Source of the DNA: JAAZMA01 sp964564325
GTDB lineage: Bacteria; Bacillota; Clostridia; Tissierellales; Tepidimicrobiaceae
Length of the DNA: 21,279 nucleotides
Direction: 5' to 3'
NCBI GenBank assembly: GCA_964564325.1
Contig: CAZMBD010000032.1
Span: 1 to 21,279, forward strand
Every line of letters starts with the position of its first letter. The first letter of the stretch is position 1. The notes under the pieces are model-generated. The model did no database searches. It worked only from the letters and a program-made list of their open reading frames with translations, and was not told the origin of the DNA. This document shows positions 6,147 through 13,110 of the stretch, one piece after another. The position numbers and the translations under genes were made by a program.

Positions 6147-7436
6147 CTATCTACTGATTAAATCTTGAGCAATTTTTTCTGTATTATACATTACTTTTTC
6201 TACATCTATAGTTTTCATTTCTCTATTTTCCATTAAAATTTTCCCATCTACTATTACCGTATCTACATCTGAACCTTGTACGGAATATGCTAGTAAAGAT
6301 ATTATATTGTGTAATGGATATAAATGAGGTTTGTTCATGTCTATAAGAATAATATCGGCTTTTTTCCCTATTTCAATAGAGCCAATCTCATTATTCCAAT
6401 CTAAGGCTTTAGCACCATTTATAGTGGCCATTTTTAATGCATCTATGGCAGGTACTGATACTGCATCTTTATTTACAGCTTTGTTAATAATTGAAGCTAA
6501 ATGAATTTCTTCAAACATATTTAAATTATTATTACTAGAAGAACCATCTGTGCCTAGGGCTACATTGACATCAGCTTTAAGCATTTTGTCTACTGGAGCA
6601 AAACCTGAAGCTAATTTTAAATTGCTACTAGGATTATTTACTGGACTTACATTGTTTTCTTTTAAAATATTTATATCCTTATCATCTACATGAACACAAT
6701 GAGCAGCTACTGTATGGAAATTAAATAATCCTAAATCATAAACATGTTCTATAGGAGATTTTCCCCATTGTTTTAGACTATCTTCCACTTCCTTTTCTGT
6801 TTCAGATAAATGTATATGCACACCTGTCTTTAATTCTTTGGCTAAATCCATAATTTCTCCTAAGAATTCTGGACTACAAGTATATGGTGCATGGGGTGCT
6901 ACCATTACTTTTATTCTACCATTTTCTTTACCATGCCAATTTTTATATAGATTTTTGGTATCTAGTAGTTTTTCTGAATTTTGACCTTGCTCTTCAATTA
7001 GTCCTCGAGTCAGTACTCCTCTCATACCTATTTCTTCTAAGCCTTTGCCTACTTCGTCCATAAAGAAATACATATCACAAAAAGTTGTGGTACCAGATTG
7101 AATCATTTCTACCATACTAAGTAATGAACCCCAATATACATCCTCTGCTGTAAGATTGGCTTCTGTAGGCCATATTTTTTGTGTAAGCCATTCATGTAGT
7201 GGTAAATCATCTGCAAAGTTTCTAAGTAGAGACATGCCTATATGTGTATGGGCATTTATTAATCCTGGCATAGCTAATTTGTTTTTTCCATCTATGGTTC
7301 TATCTATTTTTATATCTCCTTTTAATTCCCCTATATGAGTTATTTTGTTGTCTTCAATGTAAATATTAGTGTTTTTTATTACTTCTTCTTTGCCGTCCAT
7401 AGGTACTAAGTCTATGTTTTTAATAAGTATGTTCAT
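6147..7436 (-). CDS. mtaD: 5-methylthioadenosine/S-adenosylhomocysteine deaminase
   Basis: 429 aa, amidohydrolase superfamily with TIM barrel and mononuclear metal site. Ligands are visible: His63 and His65 in INAHTHIG, His209 in HIHLSE, His246 in AAHCVH and Asp297 in GTDGSSSNN. Family members convert methylthioadenosine or S-adenosylhomocysteine to the inosyl compound plus ammonia, recycling products of SAM-dependent reactions. The substrate loop EIWxxE-like segment (HEWLTQKIWPTEANLT, 81-96) fits MtaD rather than guanine or cytosine deaminases. Length is typical. It starts at 7436 with an AAGGAGTGATTTA binding site, and it stands alone, with an upstream hairpin at 7488-7518 and a repeat cluster downstream. 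Other aminohydrolases of the same clade (for example 5'-deoxyadenosine deaminase) cannot be excluded. Confidence 0.9.
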   Translation of the reverse strand: MNILIKNIDLVPMDGKEEVIKNTNIYIEDNKITHIGELKGDIKIDRTIDGKNKLAMPGLINAHTHIGMSLLRNFADDLPLHEWLTQKIWPTEANLTAEDVYWGSLLSMVEMIQSGTTTFCDMYFFMDEVGKGLEEIGMRGVLTRGLIEEQGQNSEKLLDTKNLYKNWHGKENGRIKVMVAPHAPYTCSPEFLGEIMDLAKELKTGVHIHLSETEKEVEDSLKQWGKSPIEHVYDLGLFNFHTVAAHCVHVDDKDINILKENNVSPVNNPSSNLKLASGFAPVDKMLKADVNVALGTDGSSSNNNLNMFEEIHLASIINKAVNKDAVSVPAIDALKMATINGAKALDWNNEIGSIEIGKKADIILIDMNKPHLYPLHNIISLLAYSVQGSDVDTVIVDGKILMENREMKTIDVEKVMYNTEKIAQDLISR

Positions 7437-7487
7437 TAAATCACTCCTTGTATAGTATTGTTTAAGATAATTATATCATAAGAAGAA

Positions 7488-7518
7488 AATAACAGTCCTA
7501 TAAAATAGAACTGTTATT
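7488..7518 (-). terminator. Hairpin upstream of mtaD, possible minus-strand terminator
   Basis: 13-bp stem with one mismatch (7488-7500 against 7506-7518) and a 5-nt loop. On the minus strand it is followed by TTTTCTTCTT, which fits intrinsic termination of transcripts arriving from the DUF1893 side. On the plus strand no T-run follows. Confidence 0.4.
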
Positions 7519-7552
7519 AAAATTTCAAAATTTAATATTAAAAAGGAGTTTT

Positions 7553-7587
7553 AAACTTTAAAGTTTCTTTGTTATAATCTATATAAT
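7553..7587 (+). promoter_or_regulatory. Possible promoter with 14-nt perfect palindrome before the 51-aa ORF
   Basis: AAACTTTAAAGTTT at 7553-7566 is a perfect palindrome. TATAAT occurs at 7573-7578 and again at 7582-7587. No good TTGACA-like box sits at the right distance, so a regulated or degenerate promoter is possible. Confidence 0.3.
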
Positions 7588-7606
7588 ATGTATTTGGAGG
7601 AAAAAC

Positions 7607-7762
7607 ATGAATAAAAGTATAAAAAAAATAATACCTATACTATTAATTGTTATTGGAGTGTTATTTCTATTGACTCCATTTATAACAGAACAGATAGTTA
7701 AATATTATAGTAAATCTATAGCAAATGAGGAAATCTCCAAGGACAATTTTAAAATCAATTAA
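7607..7762 (+). CDS. 51-aa single-pass membrane protein, possibly a truncated class D sortase N-terminus
   Basis: The ATG at 7607 has a strong GGAGG at 7596-7600, 6 nt upstream, and TATAAT boxes before it. The protein begins MNKSIKKIIPILLIVIGVLF, a basic N-terminus followed by one membrane helix (about 8-26). A short polar tail (TEQIVKYYSKSIANEEISKD) ends at TAA 7760-7762. The helix and the TPFITEQ/YYS tail resemble the signal anchor that opens class D sortases (one helix, then P-x-I and a helical linker). The catalytic His, Cys and Arg region is absent, so a sortase would be non-functional. It could instead be a genuine small membrane protein. Good initiation signals favour real translation. 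The family link is my inference from pattern only. Confidence 0.5.
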   Translation: MNKSIKKIIPILLIVIGVLFLLTPFITEQIVKYYSKSIANEEISKDNFKIN

Positions 7763-7764
7763 AT

Positions 7765-7917
7765 CTAAGTCTGTCCAAGTATATTGGTTTCTCCATCTGA
7801 TAAGGTTACTGGTTCGCCTGCATTATGCCAATGCATTTGAAATCCATCTATAGCATGGATAATTGTTTTTACCGGTAATCCTCCATTTCCTTGTGTTTTT
7901 TCATATATATATTCCAC
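7765..7917 (-). pseudogene. 50-aa fragment resembling the N-terminal cupin of an AraC-type regulator
   Basis: A GTG at 7915-7917 follows AAAGGAGAATTTT, a good binding site. The ORF reads VEYIYEKTQGNGGLPVKTII, then HAIDGFQMHWHNAGEP, and stops at TAG 7765-7767. In AraC-family regulators of Firmicutes the first residues often follow the plan [YE]xTxxxxxLPIKxxxHxI...MHWHxxxE...GExNI, the start of the sugar-sensing cupin. The match extends to DGETNILG here. The remaining cupin strands and the two helix-turn-helix motifs are missing. Reading beyond the stop gives nothing similar. It most likely is a remnant of a regulator gene, ending 2 nt from the stop of the opposing 51-aa ORF. A functional mini-cupin is less likely. 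Confidence 0.5.
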
Positions 7918-7950
7918 AAAATTCTCCTTTCAATGTACAATGCACTTTTT

Positions 7951-8364
7951 TTATCCTAAAAATTTCCCTATTCTCCCTAACAAAATCTCTCCATTATCCT
8001 CATCCATAGCCATATTTTCTATTGGACAAAGTCCTGTTCTATCTCTATTTTCTATATAGGGCGTAATTTTAAAATAAGCAAAACCAATATTTGCCCTCTT
8101 TAAAACTTCTATTGCAGTTTCAGACATTAGTTCGCTATGCACTTCTTTTATTCCTATATATTCACACAATAGAGCTGCACCTTTTCCTATTACTTTATCT
8201 GCTATAGATGCATCTTTAGCTATTTCTTTCATTTCTGTAGCTAATATATACATAGGTTTTATACCTTTATCTTTGGATTTAAATATTAATTCTCCATTTT
8301 TCACTACTGCTAAAGTTAGATTTTCTTCTTTTAAGTGTTTTTTAGCTATTTCTATATTTTTCAT
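7951..8364 (-). CDS. DUF1893 family protein
   Basis: 137 aa, cytosolic. The pattern fits the DUF1893 family: LAVVKNGELIFKSKDKGIKP (18-37), ADKVIGKGAALL (55-66), a VHSELMSETAIEVLK segment, and the closing IENRDRTGLCPIENMA motif with a conserved Cys near residue 113. The family is thought to adopt a cytidine-deaminase-like fold, but lacks a demonstrated activity as far as I know. It has a GGAGGGGATTAA binding site before the ATG at 8364 and is probably monocistronic. Its upstream region is interrupted by the first assembly gap, so its promoter may lie partly in unresolved sequence. Confidence 0.8.
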   Translation of the reverse strand: MKNIEIAKKHLKEENLTLAVVKNGELIFKSKDKGIKPMYILATEMKEIAKDASIADKVIGKGAALLCEYIGIKEVHSELMSETAIEVLKRANIGFAYFKITPYIENRDRTGLCPIENMAMDEDNGEILLGRIGKFLG

Positions 8365-8389
8365 TTAATCCCCTCCAATAAAAAATCCC

Positions 8390-8444
8390 AAATTAATTAT
8401 ATCAGTCTTTTACTAAAGTTTTAACAAATAAGTTTACTTTTACA
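8390..8444 (+). repeat. 55-nt direct repeat, left copy, at the edge of gap 1
   Basis: These 55 nt are identical to 8545-8599 on the other side of the N block. They end exactly at the first N. The most economical explanation is one genomic sequence present at both contig ends (assembly k-mer overlap) rather than a real duplication. Confidence 0.9.
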
Positions 8445-8544
8445 NNNNNNNNNNNNNNNNNNNNNNNNNNNNNNNNNNNNNNNNNNNNNNNNNNNNNNNN
8501 NNNNNNNNNNNNNNNNNNNNNNNNNNNNNNNNNNNNNNNNNNNN
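8445..8544. other. Assembly gap 1, 100 N
   Basis: Exactly 100 undetermined bases, a conventional scaffold placeholder, so the true length is unknown. Both edges carry the same 55 nt, suggesting that the real gap may be zero or negative. The stretch 8365-8699 contains no gene besides this gap, the repeated 55 nt, a hairpin and the MATE promoter region. Confidence 0.95.
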
Positions 8545-8599
8545 AAATTAATTATATCAGTCTTTTACTAAAGTTTTAACAAATAAGTTTACTTTTACA
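8545..8599 (+). repeat. 55-nt direct repeat, right copy, at the edge of gap 1
   Basis: It starts immediately after the last N and equals 8390-8444 base for base. Its last 19 nt form the left arm of the hairpin at 8581-8626. Confidence 0.9.
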
Positions 8600-8626
8600 A
8601 GCCAGACCCCAAAAGTAAGCTTATTT
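8581..8626. repeat. 16-bp hairpin with GCCAGACCCC loop upstream of the MATE gene
   Basis: AAATAAGTTTACTTTT at 8581-8596 pairs with 8611-8626 with one T/C difference, tolerated as G-U in one orientation. The 14-nt loop contains GCCAGACCCC. It sits between the gap and the MATE promoter. It could be a terminator for transcripts from the left or a degenerate member of the GGGACAG/GCCAG palindrome family. A palindrome here may also explain the assembly break. Confidence 0.6.
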
Positions 8627-8633
8627 TAAAGTA

Positions 8634-8662
8634 TTGATTAATATTTTAAAATATAATAATAT
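8634..8662 (+). promoter_or_regulatory. Weak promoter candidate for the MATE gene
   Basis: TTGATT at 8634-8639 and TAATAT at 8657-8662 are spaced by 17 nt. The region is nearly all A and T, so other pairings, such as TATAAT at 8652-8657, are equally plausible. Confidence 0.3.
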
Positions 8663-8699
8663 ATATTATACAATTAGGCAATTAAAGGAGAGTTATTAA

Positions 8700-10073
8700 A
8701 TGCAAAATATAGAAGAGAATGAATTATTGCAAGGGGATTTAAGAAAAAATTTATTGAGAATATCTCTACCTACTATGTTTGGTTTTGTGCTACAGGCAGT
8801 ATATGATATAGTGGATATGATATGGGTTGGTAGAATTTCTGCCCCTGCTGTAGCAGGTATTACTATATTTTCTACAGTATTTTGGCTAGTTAGCGTTTTA
8901 AATGAAATAATTGGCTCTAGCTCCATATCCTTAATTACCCAATCCTATGGGAAAAAAGATATTGAAAGAACTCAAATAGTTGTAGAACAAACTTTAACCT
9001 TTAAAGCTTTGGTAGCTATTATAGCAGCAGTTATTATGTCTATTGTTTTAGAACCATTATTAGGATTTTTTACTACAGATAAAGAAGTTTTAAAGGCAGC
9101 TTTAGACTATGGATATATTAGAATGTTTTTCTTACCTATAATGTTTTCTTCCTATTCCGTTAACACTGCTTTAAGATGTTTAGGAGATACTAAAACTCCT
9201 ATGAAGATTATGGTAGTATCATCTATTTTAAATATAGTTCTAGATCCATTATTTATGTTTGAAATTATTCCTGGTACAAATATCCCTGGTTTTGGTATGG
9301 GAGTATTTGGAGCAGCACTGGCTACTGTTATATCTACAGTAGTAGCCTTTATCATAGGATTTTATATATTATTAAAGGGAAATGATAAATTGAAAATCAG
9401 TTTTAAGGGTCTTTTTAAATTAGATTGGGAAATAGACAAAAAATTATTGACCATTGGACTCCCTTCTGGAGTAGAGGTACTTATGAGAAATCTTTCAGGA
9501 GTGGCTATATTAAAATTTGTCTCCTCCTATGGAACCAATACTGTAGCTGCTGCTGGAATAGGCACTAGATTATTTAGTTTTACTTTTACACCTATTATAG
9601 GGATTGTAATGGGAGCTAGTACTATAGTAGGTCAGGCACTAGGAGCGGAGGATTTAGAAAGGGCTACTGATACATCAAAATTTGCTGCAGTAATAAATAT
9701 GATTATGATGAGTATAGTTGCTACAATTTCAATAATATTTCCAGATAAAATAATGAAAATTTTTATAGAAGAGCCAGAAGTTATTAAAATTGGAATACCT
9801 ATGATTAAATTGCTTACACCATCGTTAATCTTAGCTGGATGGGCTATGGGATTAGGTTCTGTATTTACTGGTTCAGGTCATAATACACCATTTCTAATGT
9901 CCAGCCTTATTTCCAGATGGGTAGTACAAGTACCTGTATTATTTTTAGCTACAAAAGTTTTACAATTACCAGTAATATATGCTTGGATTAGTTTTTTCTT
10001 AGCAGAAATTGCTGAAGTAATTATAGTTTTATATCATTATAATAAGGGTATATGGAAAACTAAAAGAGTATAA
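8700..10073 (+). CDS. MATE family multidrug/Na+ efflux transporter
   Basis: 457 aa with about 12 hydrophobic helices in two homologous six-helix halves. The first half opens with LRISLPTMFGFVLQAVYDIV and MIWVGRISAPAVAGITI, the second with LLTIGLPSGVEVLMRNLSG and the AAAGIGTRLFSFTFTPIIG helix. This is the layout of the MatE domain pair in NorM/DinF-type proteins, which export cationic drugs or metabolites using Na+ or H+ gradients. GGAG at 8687-8690 lies 9 nt before the ATG. It is the only large plus-strand gene here and is probably transcribed alone, ending at the hairpin 10074-10120. The substrate cannot be predicted from sequence. Confidence 0.93.
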   Translation: MQNIEENELLQGDLRKNLLRISLPTMFGFVLQAVYDIVDMIWVGRISAPAVAGITIFSTVFWLVSVLNEIIGSSSISLITQSYGKKDIERTQIVVEQTLTFKALVAIIAAVIMSIVLEPLLGFFTTDKEVLKAALDYGYIRMFFLPIMFSSYSVNTALRCLGDTKTPMKIMVVSSILNIVLDPLFMFEIIPGTNIPGFGMGVFGAALATVISTVVAFIIGFYILLKGNDKLKISFKGLFKLDWEIDKKLLTIGLPSGVEVLMRNLSGVAILKFVSSYGTNTVAAAGIGTRLFSFTFTPIIGIVMGASTIVGQALGAEDLERATDTSKFAAVINMIMMSIVATISIIFPDKIMKIFIEEPEVIKIGIPMIKLLTPSLILAGWAMGLGSVFTGSGHNTPFLMSSLISRWVVQVPVLFLATKVLQLPVIYAWISFFLAEIAEVIIVLYHYNKGIWKTKRV

Positions 10074-10120
10074 AAATAACTTACAATTTGGGGGACAGTC
10101 CCCAAAATTGTAAGTTATTT
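10074..10120. terminator. Two-way terminator formed by a GGGGACAGTCCCC palindrome (copy D)
   Basis: 23-nt arms (10074-10096 and 10098-10120) around a single A, with one mismatch. The outer part is AAATAACTTACAATTTT and the GC-rich core is GGGGAC/GTCCCC. It starts immediately after the MATE stop codon (10071-10073) and ends 10 nt before the transketolase stop. An A/T-rich tail lies on each side, so it can terminate both convergent genes. The core is shared with the dispersed palindromes elsewhere in the window. Confidence 0.75.
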
Positions 10121-10130
10121 AACAAATAAT

Positions 10131-12104
10131 CTATTTCATCAATTCCATTGCCTTTTCTACTACATTATCTACTGTAAAACCAAATTTCTCAAATAATTGA
10201 TTTCCTGGTGCAGAAGCTCCAAATCCGTCCATGGATATTATTTCTCCATCTAATCCTACATATTTATGCCAACCTAGTGAAGATGCTGCTTCTACTGCTA
10301 ATCTTTTTCTTATATTCTTTGGTAATACACTTTCCTTATATTCTTCTGATTGTGCCTCAAATAATTCCCATGAAGGCATACTTACTACTCTGGAGTTAAT
10401 TCCTTTTTCTTTTAATATATCTGCTGCTTCATATATTAATTGAACTTCAGAACCTGATGCCATTAAAATTATATCTATATTATCTCCTGTATCTTTTAAT
10501 ACATAGGCACCATTTAAAGCGTCTCTACCTGTTTCCTCTAGTATTGGCAAGCCTTGTCTTGTAAGAATTAAGGATGTAGGACCATTTTCCCTATTTAGAG
10601 TTTCATACCAACCCATAGCAGTTTCCTTAGCATCTGCTGGTCTAAAAGTTATCATATTTGGCATGGATCTAAGCATAGCTAATTGTTCCACTGGTTGATG
10701 AGTAGGTCCATCTTCACCTACACCAATACTGTCATGGGTCAACACATAAGTAACTGGTTTATTCATCAATGCAGATAATCTCATACTATGTTTCATATAA
10801 TCACTAAATATAAAGAAGGTTCCACCATATACCCTTAATCCTCCATGTAAAGCCATTCCATTTAGTATGGCAGCCATAGCATGTTCTCTTACACCAAAAT
10901 GAATATTCGAACCTTTATAATTCTTAGCAGAAAATACTTCTCTATTATCCATATTGGTTTTATTTGATGGAGCTAAATCTGCTGAACCTCCCATTAAATT
11001 TGGAATTCTCTCAGCTAATCTATTGATAACTACACCAGATGCTTCCCTTGTAGAATAGTTTTTATCAAATTGTAAAAATTCTTCTGAATTTAAATAATCC
11101 ATAGGAAGTTCTAATTCCATCCAATTTTCTAATTCCCTAGCTAATTCTGGATATTCTTTTTTATAGGCTTCCCATTTTTCTTCCCAAGCTTTTTCTTTTT
11201 TCTCTCCCATTTCGACTAAATTAGCCATATGTTCACGTACTTTAGCTGGTACAGTAAATTCTTCCTCCTCCCAGCATAGGAATTTTTTAAGATTTTCCAT
11301 ATCTTCCTTTCCTAATGGTGAACCATGAACAGAACTTTTCCCTTGCTTAGAAGTTCCATAACCAATTTCTGTAGTTATTTTAATCAAGGAAGGTTTATTT
11401 AGATTTTTCTTAGCTTTATTTATGGCATCTTCAATAGCTTCTACATCATTGCCATCTTCCACTTCTAAAGTCTCCCAGCCTAATGCCTCAAATCTTTTAG
11501 AAACATCTTCTGTAAAGGCTATATCTGTACTACCTTCTATGGTTATAGAATTAGAATCATAAAGTACTATTAATTTACCTAAACCTAATGTACCTGCTAA
11601 AGATACAGCTTCATAATTTATGCCTTCCATCATACAGCCATCTCCAGCTAATATATAGGTGTAGTGATCTATTATTTCGTGATTTGGCCTATTAAACTCT
11701 GCTGCTAAACGTCTCTCTGCCATAGCCATTCCTACTCCATTAGCAATTCCTTGACCTAATGGTCCAGTGGTAGCCTCTACTCCAATGGTATGACCATATT
11801 CTGGATGACCTGGCGTTTTACTATTTAATTGTCTAAAGTTTTTAATATCCTCCATGGATAGTCCATATTCAAATAAATGTAATAATGAGTATAACATAGC
11901 AGAACCATGTCCAGCTGATAGAATAAATCTATCTCTATTTATCCACTGTGGGTTTTTAGGATTGTGATTCATTCCCTTTGCCCAAAGTGTATAAGCCATA
12001 GGTGCTGCACCAAGAGGCAGCCCTGGATGACCAGAATTAGCCTTTTCAATAGCTTCTGCTGATAATACTCTAATGGTATTAATACATAAATTATCTATAT
12101 TCAT
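10131..12104 (-). CDS. tkt: Transketolase
   Basis: 657 aa, full length for the family. Thiamine diphosphate enzyme of the non-oxidative pentose phosphate pathway, moving two-carbon ketol units between sugar phosphates. Visible landmarks are SGHPGLPLG (His26), SAGHGSAM (His66), the GDGCMMEG Mg/ThDP motif at 154-161 with Asn185 in YDSNSITIEG, SVHGSPLG, and the pyrimidine-domain segment FGVREHAMAAI with its catalytic Glu. THDSIGVGEDGPTHQPVEQL and LTRQGLP follow. I take the ATG at 12104, which has AAGGAGTGG 9 nt upstream. A TTG six codons earlier would lie within that site. It appears monocistronic, with its own promoter at 12134-12162 and the two-way terminator downstream. Confidence 0.96.
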   Translation of the reverse strand: MNIDNLCINTIRVLSAEAIEKANSGHPGLPLGAAPMAYTLWAKGMNHNPKNPQWINRDRFILSAGHGSAMLYSLLHLFEYGLSMEDIKNFRQLNSKTPGHPEYGHTIGVEATTGPLGQGIANGVGMAMAERRLAAEFNRPNHEIIDHYTYILAGDGCMMEGINYEAVSLAGTLGLGKLIVLYDSNSITIEGSTDIAFTEDVSKRFEALGWETLEVEDGNDVEAIEDAINKAKKNLNKPSLIKITTEIGYGTSKQGKSSVHGSPLGKEDMENLKKFLCWEEEEFTVPAKVREHMANLVEMGEKKEKAWEEKWEAYKKEYPELARELENWMELELPMDYLNSEEFLQFDKNYSTREASGVVINRLAERIPNLMGGSADLAPSNKTNMDNREVFSAKNYKGSNIHFGVREHAMAAILNGMALHGGLRVYGGTFFIFSDYMKHSMRLSALMNKPVTYVLTHDSIGVGEDGPTHQPVEQLAMLRSMPNMITFRPADAKETAMGWYETLNRENGPTSLILTRQGLPILEETGRDALNGAYVLKDTGDNIDIILMASGSEVQLIYEAADILKEKGINSRVVSMPSWELFEAQSEEYKESVLPKNIRKRLAVEAASSLGWHKYVGLDGEIISMDGFGASAPGNQLFEKFGFTVDNVVEKAMELMK

Positions 12105-12133
12105 GTAATCCACTCCTTTCAATTTTCATTATT

Positions 12134-12162
12134 ATTATATCAACTTTTGTAGATTTATACAA
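12134..12162 (-). promoter_or_regulatory. Probable tkt promoter
   Basis: On the minus strand TATAAT (12134-12139) lies 17 nt from TTGTAT (12157-12162), about 30 nt upstream of the start codon. The -10 is perfect and the -35 keeps TTG. Upstream, 12163-12350 is non-coding and holds only degenerate GGGACA-like words (12170-12230). Confidence 0.5.
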
Positions 12163-12360
12163 TTAAGTTTTGGGACAATAAGTGGAACAGGTGGGACAAA
12201 TAAAGCAACAGGCTCTAGGACAGCTTAGTATGTATATATTAAAATAGCTAAAAATCTCTTGCTTCAACTATCCTACATTCGTATAATTTTCTATATTAAA
12301 CACATAATAATAAAGACTACTCTCTACATTTGGATTAATTTATAAGAAAGGATGAATTAT

Positions 12361-12597
12361 GTGGAAAACCCAAGAACCATAGGAGAAATATTAAAGCAAA
12401 CTAAGAAAATTGAGGAAAATAACTGGAATAATTCTCAGCATCTAAATAGTATTAATATGATGCTAGTATCTAATGATTTAGGCATAGTTAAAGATGAAAA
12501 TTTGTCTGGGAAATTTAAAGAGCTAAATAATAAAATAGAAGATGTAAATAAGCTAACAGAAGAGCTTTTAAGGGATTTAAGTAGTAGACATAATTGA
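12361..12597 (+). CDS. Small coiled-coil protein, unknown function
   Basis: 78 aa when started at the GTG at 12361, for which AAAGGATGA lies at a suitable distance. The ATG at 12352 (81 aa) touches the AAAGG and is less likely. Sequence: VENPRTIGEILKQTKKIEEN, a linker with NSQHLNSINMMLVSNDLGIV, then a Leu/Glu/Lys helix (KFKELNNKIEDVNKLTEELL). It is hydrophilic, with no signal or membrane segment. Two helices around a short loop suggest a small oligomer. I recognise no family. It is transcribed against its neighbours and followed by a hairpin with a T-run at 12660-12685, so it looks like an independent gene. The open frame is short, which keeps confidence moderate. Confidence 0.65.
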   Translation: MENPRTIGEILKQTKKIEENNWNNSQHLNSINMMLVSNDLGIVKDENLSGKFKELNNKIEDVNKLTEELLRDLSSRHN

Positions 12598-12659
12598 TTC
12601 CCTTCGGGGAAATTATGAATTTTGAATTGCAAATTACTTGTGGTAAATTTAGAATTTAT

Positions 12660-12685
12660 AAAGGATAGAGCTATTTCTATCCTTT
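12660..12685 (+). terminator. Intrinsic terminator after the 78-aa gene, also overlapping the opposite gene's stop
   Basis: AAAGGATAG (12660-12668) pairs with CTATCCTTT (12677-12685) around an 8-nt loop. On the plus strand it runs directly into TTTTTT, a good U-tract. The right arm contains the TAG stop (12677-12679) of the minus-strand membrane protein gene, so the stem serves the convergent pair. Confidence 0.7.
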
Positions 12686-13006
12686 TTTAATATATTTTGC
12701 AGCATTTATATTATACATAGCCATAGCCATAATATTAATAATAGGTATTAGTATAAGCAAAAAAACAAAATAATCTCCTATAAAATAAGATACTATTGCA
12801 ATTATAGTATTTAATACTCCCCATATAATAAAGATTTTCCCACAGATATTATTATAGGCCTTTTTGTCTATTATATTTTCTTCTGTTAAAGTTTTTGTAT
12901 TAGCATAAAAATTAGCTATCTTTGGGTTTTGGACCATTCTATAATACATGCCCATAATGATAAAGGCTATTCCAAATAAAGATAGAGCTATTGTAAAAGC
13001 TAGCAT
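12677..13006 (-). CDS. Small membrane protein, DUF3784-like
   Basis: 109 aa from the ATG at 13006, chosen over the TTG at 13030 because GGAG lies about 10 nt upstream of the ATG and inside the longer reading. Three membrane helices are evident: LAFTIALSLFGIAFIIMGMY near the start, IFIIWGVLNTIIAIVSYFIG in the middle, and FVFLLILIPIINIMAMAMY before a short basic tail. Between helices 1 and 2 a polar loop contains NTKTLTEENIIDKKAYNNI. Three helices with a cytosolic loop of this kind are typical of DUF3784 proteins in Clostridia, whose function is unknown. The gene lies downstream of the M48 protease gene by 90 bp, separated by a palindrome. No functional claim is made. Confidence 0.7.
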   Translation of the reverse strand: MLAFTIALSLFGIAFIIMGMYYRMVQNPKIANFYANTKTLTEENIIDKKAYNNICGKIFIIWGVLNTIIAIVSYFIGDYFVFLLILIPIINIMAMAMYNINAAKYIKKG

Positions 13007-13065
13007 AGTAGTCCCACTCCTTATTATCAAATTCTATAAACCGACAAGTTAGTATGTTCATTAAC

Positions 13066-13110
13066 AGGCCACTCCCATTAAAAACTACATTAGGGTTAGT
13101 GGCTGGCACC
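13066..13110. repeat. GGTGCCAGCCAC palindromic element at the M48 protease stop
   Basis: GCCACT (13068-13073) pairs with AGTGGC (13098-13103), with further imperfect pairing between CCCATTA and TAGGG. The following GGCTGGCACCAG belongs to the common GTGCC/GGCAC style of bacterial dispersed palindromes. The element supplies the last residues (TGASH) and stop codon of the protease gene. Confidence 0.5.

Noticed and set aside
8390..8599. 55-nt duplication as target-site or attachment repeats of a mobile element
   Set aside because: The copies are exactly at contig edges with only Ns between them, with no integrase or transposase. Assembly overlap is simpler.
12163..12350. Small RNA or gene between tkt and the 78-aa gene
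   Set aside because: No open frame with a ribosome binding site and no stable hairpin, only degenerate GGGACA-like words.
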